Shown here piece by piece: positions 9,038-16,134 of a stretch of DNA of 64,000 nucleotides; the stretch's first letter is position 1; every line of letters begins with the position of its first letter. Source of the DNA: Methanosarcina baikalica. GTDB taxonomy: Archaea > Halobacteriota > Methanosarcinia > Methanosarcinales > Methanosarcinaceae. The stretch covers positions 94,031-158,030 of the forward strand of contig NZ_JAVKPK010000001.1 of assembly GCF_031461075.1 (NCBI RefSeq), read 5' to 3'. A model generated the notes under the pieces. The model was not told the DNA's origin. It saw only the letters and a program-made list of their open reading frames with translations, and made no database searches. The translations under genes and the position numbers were made by a program.

Positions 9038-10399
9038 TCATTCATCCGTGGATGAGGCCTTTTCTGCTCTTATGATCATGTTCATGCCCTCCTGCATGAG
9101 TTCTTCGGCTCTTTCCTGCTTTTTTGCCTCGGCAAAGATCCGGAAGATCGGTTCTGTGCCCGAGGGACGGATAAGAACCCAGCCGTCTTCATACCAGATT
9201 TTGACCCCGTCGATGGTGTCTATTTTGAGACCAAGCCCTGAAGCTTCGAATTTCACTCTTTCCATCGTAACCTGCGTATCTACAGATGGGATTTTTGTCT
9301 TTGCATTGAAATACTCAGGCACGCTTTTAGTAAGTTCGGAAAGCTTATGGCCGTTAGCCAGGATTTCAAGGATTTTGGCACAGGCCATTGCTCCGTCTCT
9401 GCAATACTGATGTTTGGGGAAAATAAGGCCTCCGTTGCCCTCGCCTCCGAAGACTGCATTTACTTCCATCATCTTTCGGGCGACGTTGATGGAGCCGACA
9501 GCTGTCCAGTAAAGCTCGGCGCCTGCATCCTTTGCTACATCGGCCATGCGCTGCGAAGAGCTAACAGGAGTTACTATAGGGCCTTTTTCACGTTCAAGCA
9601 TATATTTTGCCACCATGGCAAGCAGAACTTCCTCATTTATGAATTCGCCATTTTCGTCCATAAAGACTATTCTATCCGCATCCCCATCATGAGCTGCTCC
9701 GAGATCTGCGCCTGTCATCTTCACAAGTTCGGAAAGCTCGGTCAGGGCTCCAGGTAAGGGTTCCGGATTCCGCCAGGGGAAAGTCCCGTCAGGTTGAGCT
9801 CCAAGAGTAAGTACATGGCAGCCCAGTTCCCTGAGCAGGAAAGGAAGAGTAAGAGAACCTGCTCCGCAACCCGTATCAACAACTACCTTAAATGTGCTGC
9901 TGCGGATATTTTCTGCATCGACAGAGTTGATAACATTTTTGATATAGTAGTCATTGACTCCGAAATCTGTTCTGAAACTGCCGGTTTTTTCCCAGGATGT
10001 AAGGGAATATTTTCCTGAAAGGTAAATTTTTTCAATTTCCAGTTCTCCATCCCTGGGAAACTCCGTGCCATCCCCTGCAATCAATTTGATGCCGTTATAT
10101 TCTCTTGGGTTGTGGGATGCCGTAATAACAATCCCTGCGTCAGCATAGTCGCGCACATAATACTGAATGGAAGGAGTGGGAACAATTCCCACATCAATTA
10201 CGTTCAGACCTGTTGAAAGAGCCCCGGCAATTGCTGCAGACTTCAACATCTGGCCTGAAATCCGGGTATCACAGCCTATAGCAACCGTGCCTTTAGAACC
10301 CATGTATGTACCAAGGCTCCTGGCTAAATTGACTGCCAGTTCTGGATTTATGTATTCATTGGCGATACCACGTACACCGTTAGTTCCGAATAATGCCAT
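9038..10399 (-). CDS. glmM: Phosphoglucosamine mutase / phosphomannomutase family protein
   Basis: A 453-residue alpha-D-phosphohexomutase. Motifs in order: FGTNGVRG near the N-terminus, the phosphoserine loop TASHNPREYNG with Ser95, the metal loop DGDADR (about 240), the sugar-binding GEGNGG (about 315) and the phosphate-binding RPSGTEPIFRIF (about 425). The FGTNGVRG start and ASHNP context suit archaeal GlmM-like enzymes that convert glucosamine-6-phosphate to glucosamine-1-phosphate for UDP-GlcNAc and surface glycans. A phosphomannomutase role remains possible because family members are often bifunctional. It is transcribed alone on the minus strand, divergent from larE. Confidence 0.88.
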   Translation of the reverse strand: MALFGTNGVRGIANEYINPELAVNLARSLGTYMGSKGTVAIGCDTRISGQMLKSAAIAGALSTGLNVIDVGIVPTPSIQYYVRDYADAGIVITASHNPREYNGIKLIAGDGTEFPRDGELEIEKIYLSGKYSLTSWEKTGSFRTDFGVNDYYIKNVINSVDAENIRSSTFKVVVDTGCGAGSLTLPFLLRELGCHVLTLGAQPDGTFPWRNPEPLPGALTELSELVKMTGADLGAAHDGDADRIVFMDENGEFINEEVLLAMVAKYMLEREKGPIVTPVSSSQRMADVAKDAGAELYWTAVGSINVARKMMEVNAVFGGEGNGGLIFPKHQYCRDGAMACAKILEILANGHKLSELTKSVPEYFNAKTKIPSVDTQVTMERVKFEASGLGLKIDTIDGVKIWYEDGWVLIRPSGTEPIFRIFAEAKKQERAEELMQEGMNMIIRAEKASSTDE

Positions 10400-10671
10400 G
10401 TAAGGTCTCCGTCTTTATGATTTAAGTAAAAACTATGTCATTGAGGTAAATTTGCTCTTTAATAGAATTATCAGGGTAAATTGCTCTTTAATAGAGTTAT
10501 CATGGTAAATAAAGCTCTGATACGAAACAGAGTTCCGGGAACAAGACATTAATAAAAAGTTTAAAAATGATATTATTTTGAGAGTGTTTTCAAAATTAGA
10601 AATGGTGTCTATTAAATACATCCATCGATCCCTTTTTTGGTTACTTTAAATCACCTTACCGTAGTGCTGGC

Positions 10672-10684
10672 AAATACATATATC
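10672..10684 (+). promoter_or_regulatory. TATA box for leaderless larE transcript
   Basis: AAATACATATAT lies 25-37 bp before the ATG at 10709. Archaeal transcription begins about 25 bp downstream of the box, so the mRNA would start at or next to the ATG. No Shine-Dalgarno sequence precedes the ATG, which supports a leaderless mRNA. Confidence 0.5.
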
Positions 10685-10708
10685 TTATTAGCTAAAAATC
10701 CGTTATTA

Positions 10709-11560
10709 ATGGCCGTTGAAAAGATCGAAACGATAAAAGAGGCTATAAAAGCCAGAGAAAGTGCAGTTATAGCGTTTTCAGGAGGAGTTGACAGTGCAAC
10801 TCTTGCAGCCCTTGCCTTTGAGGCACTTGGGGAAAAAGCTCTTGCCGTAACAATAACCTCCCCACTTTTTCCAGGGCAGCAACTGGAAACAGCTGTCCAG
10901 ACAGCCTGTGAAATCGGAATTCAGCACAAGGTACTCTCGTTTTCCCAGATGAGCCTTCCTTATTTCTCCGCAAATACAATAAACAGGTGCTATTTCTGTA
11001 AAAAAGCCTTGCTTGAAACCCTGTTGGATTTTGCAGAGAAAATGGGATATAACGTCGTACTTGAGGGCACAAACTCCTCTGAAATAAAGGGAGAAAACCG
11101 TCCTGGATATCAGGCAGTACAGGAAGCCGGTAAAAAGGTTTTTTCTCCTTTCGTGGAATTGAATGTGACAAAAGAGGAAATCAGGAAAATCGCTTCGGAC
11201 CTTTCCCTTTCAGCGGCCAACAGGCCATCTGCTGCGTGCCTTGCTTCACGTATTCCTTACGGGCAGCCAATAACTGTCGAAGCTCTCCAGAAAATAGAAA
11301 AAGCCGAAGACTATCTTTTTTCCCTGGGGTTTACCCAGTTCAGGGTAAGGATGCACGAGAATCTCGCCAGAATAGAGGTGATTCGGGAAGAATTAGAGGA
11401 TGCTTTCCGAAAAAGAGAGACAATTTCCAGACACCTGAAAGCTCTTGGCTTTGATTACATAACCCTTGACCTTGAAGGTTTTCGGAGTGGGAGCATGGAT
11501 GAACCTTATACCAGAAGAAAGTCTAATGAGCCAGAAAAAACTAATTACGGAAAGATATGA
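10709..11560 (+). CDS. larE: LarE-type ATP-dependent sulfur transferase
   Basis: A 283-residue PP-loop ATP pyrophosphatase of the LarE family, which inserts sulfur into pyridinium-3,5-biscarboxylate mononucleotide during synthesis of the nickel-pincer cofactor. The PP-loop is FSGGVDS (23-29). RCYFCKKAL gives Cys94 and Cys97, and PSAACLASRIPYG gives Cys177 at the position of the LarE sulfur-donor cysteine. The three-cysteine pattern fits LarE types thought to hold an Fe-S cluster and recycle sulfur, rather than sacrificing their own cysteine. The frame is open back to a TTG at 10637, but the family start and the TATA box both point to ATG 10709. No larB or larC is in the window. The next gene overlaps by 4 bp (ATGA). 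Confidence 0.82.
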   Translation: MAVEKIETIKEAIKARESAVIAFSGGVDSATLAALAFEALGEKALAVTITSPLFPGQQLETAVQTACEIGIQHKVLSFSQMSLPYFSANTINRCYFCKKALLETLLDFAEKMGYNVVLEGTNSSEIKGENRPGYQAVQEAGKKVFSPFVELNVTKEEIRKIASDLSLSAANRPSAACLASRIPYGQPITVEALQKIEKAEDYLFSLGFTQFRVRMHENLARIEVIREELEDAFRKRETISRHLKALGFDYITLDLEGFRSGSMDEPYTRRKSNEPEKTNYGKI

Positions 11561-12000
11561 CAGAAATCCTTATCCGAAAAGCCAGAAAATCAGATCTACT
11601 GGCAATCCAGAGGCTCCTATCTACTTACTTTCTTGACATGGAAGGACTTGAACCAGAAAACTTCATACTAGCTGAAATCGAGGGGAAAATTATAGGATGT
11701 GCTGCCCTTATAAAATCCGCATTCCACGGTAAAGATTTCCTCGAGATTCATTCTATTGCAGTCCATCCGAACTTCCGGGGAAAGGGGATTGGAACAAGGC
11801 TTATTAAGCATCTTCTAACAACTATGGAGGGTCCAGGCTGCGACTTGTATGTTAGGACAACTGCTCCTGCCTTTTTTAAAAAACTTAATTTTACAAAAAT
11901 AGAGAATTCCGAAAAGCTGTTTCTCTGGGAAGATTGCGAAAATTGTGACCATTTTGAGAAGTGCACGCAGCATGCGATGAGATATTCTTACAATTGCTAA
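11557..12000 (+). CDS. GNAT-family N-acetyltransferase with Cys-rich tail
   Basis: A 147-residue acetyl-CoA-dependent acetyltransferase. The GNAT acetyl-CoA loop is visible as IAVHPNFRGKGIGTRLIKHLL (about 67-87), and the fold ends with FFKKLNFTKIE. The C-terminus carries CENCDHFEKC, a CX2CX5C pattern that could bind metal and is also present in the second GNAT protein of this window (41389-41868). Short GNAT proteins of this type include stand-alone N-acetylglutamate synthases, but the substrate is not proven. Its ATG overlaps the larE stop, so the two genes are translationally coupled. Confidence 0.8.
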   Translation: MTEILIRKARKSDLLAIQRLLSTYFLDMEGLEPENFILAEIEGKIIGCAALIKSAFHGKDFLEIHSIAVHPNFRGKGIGTRLIKHLLTTMEGPGCDLYVRTTAPAFFKKLNFTKIENSEKLFLWEDCENCDHFEKCTQHAMRYSYNC

Positions 12001-12081
12001 ACTTCCGATTCAATAGTTAAGCCTCTTCCACAATCTCCAAGTCAAATATTTTGCATCCAATATTTCAAAAAAACAAGTAAA

Positions 12082-12112
12082 TAAGAAGCTTTTTCATCTT
12101 CTTAATTTTTTA
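12082..12112 (+). terminator. Hairpin plus T tract after GNAT gene
   Basis: TAAGAAG (12082-12088) pairs with CTTCTTA (12098-12104) and is followed by ATTTTTT. It ends the larE-GNAT transcription unit about 80 bp after the stop. Confidence 0.5.
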
Positions 12113-12184
12113 CAGATTAGGTGAAATGTTCGCGAAATAAATGTCAAATTTTGACGATCTCAGAGAATAAAAAAGTTCCATAAG

Positions 12185-12380
12185 TATTTTATATAAGGAC
12201 ATTTCATTCATTAACTAGCAACCATTGCAAATAGTTGGGATCTTAACGGAAGGAAGTTTGCAACATTTTCCGGGTTGTATAGCGATGGGGGCCAATTACA
12301 AGCAGAATCAATGCTGGATTTTGACAACCCTGGAGAATAATAAGCACTAAAAGAAATGGAAAAGATAGAAGGAGAAGGAA
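12185..12380 (+). promoter_or_regulatory. Type A promoter and conserved ~180-nt leader, copy 1
   Basis: TATTTTATATAAGG (12185-12198) is a TATA box found identically at 15935-15948 and 18942-18955. Each is followed by a similar leader containing TTGCAAATA-TTGG, TAGCGATGG-GCCAATT and TTTTGACAA, ending in GGAGAAGGAAATG. The box-to-ATG distance is 196, 200 and 197 bp in the three copies. The 5' untranslated region is therefore about 160-170 nt, long for an archaeal gene and conserved beyond the promoter. An upstream ATG at 12356 opens a 61-codon frame out of phase with the gene. Confidence 0.7.
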
Positions 12381-13748
12381 ATGAAAAAGAAAGAAAAAGC
12401 TTATTCAATAGCTTTAGTTTCAATGTTTATGATTATATTTTTAATTCTCGTCTCATCTATGGCATCGGCATCTCCCGAACAAAATCCGCGAACTATCACT
12501 CCACCGGAGATCACCAGTGGAGCAGGGGATTCCTCCGATGATCAGGTTGTGTTCGATGAGGTATCTAGCGAAGAAATTGTTGCAGACACGGAATCTATAC
12601 AAGCCGCCGCGCCAAAGATTACTGAAAAAAGGATCACAACCAATCCTTCAAATGAATGGAACCCTGTTATCTATAGTAACAAAATTGCATGGGAAGATTA
12701 TCGCAATGGAAACTGGGATATCTACATATATGATCTCTCAACTAAAAAGGAAATCTCTACTCTCAATGCATCAGATCAGTGGAGCCCTGATATCTACGGT
12801 AACAGGGTAGTGTGGACAGATTTGCGCAATGGAAACGAAGACATCTACTTGCAGGATCTTTCTACTAAAAAGCAAACTCGCATAATCACTAATGAAATAA
12901 GTCAGTGGGATCCTGCAATTTACGGTGACAAGATTGTCTGGACAGGTTATCCCGGGGAAGACTACGAAGGTTACAATATTTACATGTATGACATTTCAAC
13001 TAAAAAGGAAAAAATGATAGCTGCCCAAGCAGACTCGCCTGTTATCTACGGTGACAGGATCGTGTGGGCGGATCATCGCAGATATGGATACGCTGGAATC
13101 ACCGATATCTACATGTACGACATTTCAACTAAAAAGGAAAAAAAGATAGCATCCGAAGCATACTCTCCTGCTATCTACGGTAACAGAATCGTGTGGGTAG
13201 ATGATCGCAATGGAAACGCAGATATCTACATGTACGACCTTTCCACTTCCAAGGAAAAAAGGATCACCACCAATCCATCAGCTTCATATTCTCCTGCAAT
13301 CTATGGCGACAGGATAGCGTGGATGGATGATCGTAATGGAAACTGGGATATCTATGTGTACGATCTCGCCACTCGCCAGGAAAGTCACACTACCGATAAA
13401 TCAGATCAGTATTATCCAGATATCTATGGCGATAAGATAGTGTGGACAGATATGCGCAATGGAAACGCTGATACTTACATGGGCACTCTTTCAACCTCTC
13501 CGGTTGCTGCATTCTCTGCATCTCCAACCTCCGGGAAAGCACCATTGAAAGTAACATTTACTGACAAAAGTGCAGGAACGCCAACTTCATGGAAGTGGAG
13601 TTTTGGAGATAAAACATATTCAACAGCCAAGAACCCTGTACATAAATACACTGCAGCAGGAAAATACACTGTTAGCTTAACAGTAAAAAATGCTGTCGGA
13701 AGTAACACAAAAACCATGTCGGGATATATCAAAGTCTCCAAAAAGTAA
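12381..13748 (+). CDS. Secreted surface protein: TolB-like beta-propeller plus PKD domain
   Basis: A 455-residue exported protein, first of a five-gene tandem array. Signal peptide residues 1-31 (KKKEKAYS, then a hydrophobic core ending ...SSMASA). A low-complexity linker follows, then about seven propeller repeats of ~45 residues built on IYGDRIVW-DDRNGN-DIYMYDLST-KE-RITTN (about 75-370), related to TolB/WD40-like beta-propellers. The C-terminal PKD domain (about 375-455) shows FTDKSAGTPTSWKWSFGD, YTAAGKYTVSLTVKN and a KVSKK end. Such proteins are abundant in the Methanosarcina envelope; the likely role is cell-surface adhesion or structure (inference). No membrane anchor or sorting motif is visible. 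Its 3' end and downstream 224 bp are almost identical to those of the next gene. Confidence 0.85.
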   Translation: MKKKEKAYSIALVSMFMIIFLILVSSMASASPEQNPRTITPPEITSGAGDSSDDQVVFDEVSSEEIVADTESIQAAAPKITEKRITTNPSNEWNPVIYSNKIAWEDYRNGNWDIYIYDLSTKKEISTLNASDQWSPDIYGNRVVWTDLRNGNEDIYLQDLSTKKQTRIITNEISQWDPAIYGDKIVWTGYPGEDYEGYNIYMYDISTKKEKMIAAQADSPVIYGDRIVWADHRRYGYAGITDIYMYDISTKKEKKIASEAYSPAIYGNRIVWVDDRNGNADIYMYDLSTSKEKRITTNPSASYSPAIYGDRIAWMDDRNGNWDIYVYDLATRQESHTTDKSDQYYPDIYGDKIVWTDMRNGNADTYMGTLSTSPVAAFSASPTSGKAPLKVTFTDKSAGTPTSWKWSFGDKTYSTAKNPVHKYTAAGKYTVSLTVKNAVGSNTKTMSGYIKVSKK

Positions 13749-13972
13749 TGAACATGTGAAATGAAAAACAAATAAAAAGGTCAAGGATAAAGGATAGTGA
13801 AGGTCATCGATCAAGTCTGACAAAAAAGACAAAAGTAATCTATTTGTCAGATTTGAAGTACTTTTTTACGATTTTCAGTAACTGATCCTCACAATCAAAT
13901 TTCTTAACTGATTTTAAGTTAATTTGAGATATTCAAAGTCTTCCTCTTACGTTTTTGTGCCGAAACAACCTG
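13749..13972 (+). repeat. 3' flank repeat of surface-protein array, copy 1
   Basis: 224 bp after the stop match 15691-15914 almost base for base; I see one substitution (CAAAAG versus CGAAAG). More diverged copies are at 18679-18922 and 20513-20737. It contains a TCTGACAAA...TTTGTCAGA hairpin followed by TTTTTT, so each copy probably ends the transcript. Confidence 0.85.
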
Positions 13973-14283
13973 ATATTTCTTTGCGGATTTTTTTCAATCA
14001 TACTTTTTTTGTATCCTCTTCAAATTGTATGGGAAAAAGTAAATTTCACATATTTGCGGAAAACTTAAAAATTTAACCAAGTCTGAAAAACAGGCTCAAA
14101 AGGCGCATTCAACTTCCCAAATGTAGGATAAAATTGTTGCATATTTTTCTGGTTGAAAAATTCTCCCTTGAATTTGAAGAGGATACCTTTTTTCTGGAAA
14201 ATTCTCTCAAATTACACGATTTTTATGAAATTTAGAACCAAAAGAGAGAGTTTAAGAATGTAAGTGAGTTAAGATTATTAACA
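13973..14283. repeat. Spacer with 16-bp inverted repeat
   Basis: Unique sequence between the 3' repeat and the next promoter. GTATCCTCTTCAAATT (14011-14026) is matched exactly by its reverse complement at 14171-14186, enclosing 144 bp. No coding frame. The last part (about 14196-14283) resembles the region upstream of the array's fifth gene (about 20990-21073). Confidence 0.55.
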
Positions 14284-14325
14284 TTTTTTATATGAAAAAT
14301 AAACAAAAGATAAAGGAGTAGGATA
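14284..14325 (+). promoter_or_regulatory. Type B promoter, copy 1
   Basis: TTTTTTATAT (14284-14293), 42 bp before the ATG, then AAAGGAGTAGGATA. The same layout occurs at 21074-21117: the shared upstream words GTTTAAGAATGTA and ATTATTAA, and a TATA-to-start distance of 43 bp. It differs completely from the type A promoter used by three of the five genes of the array. Confidence 0.6.
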
Positions 14326-15690
14326 ATGAAAATTAACAAAAAGTTTCATTCAGTAGCTTTAGCATCAGCAGCTCTGATTATATTTTTAATTCTCGTCTCA
14401 TCTATGGCATCGGCATCTCCTGAACAAAATCCGCGAACCATTGCCCTACCGGAGATCACCAGTGGAGCAGGGGATTCCTCCGATGACCAGATTATGTCCG
14501 ATGAGTTACCTGGTGAAGAAATTGTTACAGCCACGGAATCTATACAAGCTGCTGCGCCAAAGATTACTGAAACTCGGATCACCACCAATACATCAATTCA
14601 GTGGAACCCTGTTATCTATGGTAACAGGATCGCGTGGGAAGATTATCGCAATGGAGCCGATATCTACATATATGACCTTTCTACTAAAAAGGAAATCTAT
14701 ACTACCAATTTATCAGGTCAGTACTCCCCTGATATCCACGGTAATAGAGTAGTGTGGACAGATGAGCGCAATGGAGGCGAAAACATCTACCTGCAAGATC
14801 TTTCCACTAAAAAGCAAACTCAGATCACCACCACCGGATTAGCATCTTCTCCTGCTATCTATGGTGACAAGATCGTCTGGACAGGTTATCCCAATGAAGG
14901 ACACGAAGAGTACAATATTTACATGTACGACGTTTCCACTAAAAAGCAAACTCAGATCACCACCAGCAGATTAGCATATTCTCCTGCTATCTATGGTGAC
15001 AGGATAGTGTGGATGGATGATCGTAATGGAAACCGGGATATATACATGTACGATCTCTCCACTAAAAAGGAAAGTCAGATCACCATCAATGCATCAGATC
15101 AATTATCTCCTGCAATCTATGGTAACAGGATAGTATGGAGTGACGATCGCAATGGAAACACTGATATCTACATGTACGACCTTTCCACTTCCAAAGAAAA
15201 AAGAATCACCACCAATCCATCAGCTTCATATTCTCCTGCAATCTATGGTGACAGGATAGTGTGGGAGGATGATCGCAATGGAAACTGGGATATCTATGTG
15301 TACGATCTCGCCACTCGACAGGAAAGTCACACTACCGATAAATCGGATCAGTTCTATCCAGATATCTATGGTGACAAGATAGTGTGGCAGGATTATCGCA
15401 ATGGAAACTGGGATATCTACATGGGTACTCTTTCAACCTCTCCGGTTGCTGCATTTTCTGCATCTCCAACCTCAGGGAAAACTCCACTGAAAGTGACATT
15501 TACTGACAAAAGTACAGGAACACCCACTTCGTGGAAATGGAGTTTTGGAGATAAAACATATTCAACAGCCAAGAACCCTGTACATAAATACACTGCAGCA
15601 GGAAAATACACTGTTAGCTTAACAGTAAAAAATGCTGTCGGAAGTAACACAAAAACCATGTCGGGATATATCAAAGTCTCCAAAAAGTAA
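14326..15690 (+). CDS. Secreted surface protein: TolB-like beta-propeller plus PKD domain
   Basis: A 454-residue paralogue of the preceding gene with the same domain order: signal peptide (1-31), linker, ~45-residue propeller repeats with IYGDRIVWMDDRNGNRDIYM, and one PKD domain. The first ~15 residues (KINKKFHSVALASAA) differ from those of the type A paralogues (KKEKAYSIALAS), whereas the segment from IFLILVSSMASASPEQNPRTI onward is nearly the same. The promoter is also of a different type, so the gene looks like a recombinant that joins a type B promoter and N-terminus to a type A body. Function as for the array: extracellular or cell-surface, partner unknown. Confidence 0.85.
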   Translation: MKINKKFHSVALASAALIIFLILVSSMASASPEQNPRTIALPEITSGAGDSSDDQIMSDELPGEEIVTATESIQAAAPKITETRITTNTSIQWNPVIYGNRIAWEDYRNGADIYIYDLSTKKEIYTTNLSGQYSPDIHGNRVVWTDERNGGENIYLQDLSTKKQTQITTTGLASSPAIYGDKIVWTGYPNEGHEEYNIYMYDVSTKKQTQITTSRLAYSPAIYGDRIVWMDDRNGNRDIYMYDLSTKKESQITINASDQLSPAIYGNRIVWSDDRNGNTDIYMYDLSTSKEKRITTNPSASYSPAIYGDRIVWEDDRNGNWDIYVYDLATRQESHTTDKSDQFYPDIYGDKIVWQDYRNGNWDIYMGTLSTSPVAAFSASPTSGKTPLKVTFTDKSTGTPTSWKWSFGDKTYSTAKNPVHKYTAAGKYTVSLTVKNAVGSNTKTMSGYIKVSKK

Positions 15691-15914
15691 TGAACATGTG
15701 AAATGAAAAACAAATAAAAAGGTCAAGGATAAAGGATAGTGAAGGTCATCGATCAAGTCTGACAAAAAAGACGAAAGTAATCTATTTGTCAGATTTGAAG
15801 TACTTTTTTACGATTTTCAGTAACTGATCCTCACAATCAAATTTCTTAACTGATTTTAAGTTAATTTGAGATATTCAAAGTCTTCCTCTTACGTTTTTGT
15901 GCCGAAACAACCTG
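15691..15914 (+). repeat. 3' flank repeat of surface-protein array, copy 2
   Basis: Nearly identical to 13749-13972. The identity also continues upstream into the PKD coding region, which suggests a recent duplication or gene conversion covering the 3' ends of both genes. Confidence 0.85.
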
Positions 15915-15934
15915 GTGTTAAAAAGTCTCAGAGG

Positions 15935-16134
15935 TATTTTATATAAGGACGTGGCTTTCATTAATCTAACAACTATTGCAAATAATTGGAATTTTGATTG
16001 AAGGAAAAATTTCAACATTTTCCGGGTTTTCTAGCGATGGTAGCCAATTGCAAGTAGAAGCAATGTTAGATTTTGACAATCCTGGAGAAGAATAAACACC
16101 AAAACAAATGGAAAAGGTAGAAGAGGAAGGGGAA
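15935..16134 (+). promoter_or_regulatory. Type A promoter and conserved leader, copy 2
   Basis: The TATA box TATTTTATATAAGG (15935-15948) and leader are homologous to 12185-12380 and 18942-19138. The upstream ATG of the leader (16108) is in frame with the gene here, whereas in copy 1 it is out of frame. GGAAGGGG lies just before ATG 16135. Confidence 0.7.

Noticed and set aside
12356..12541. Open frame starting at the leader ATG before the first surface-protein gene
   Set aside because: It runs out of phase into the signal peptide and linker of the real gene; in the paralogues the same ATG is simply in frame, so it is a chance frame (it could still act as an upstream start).
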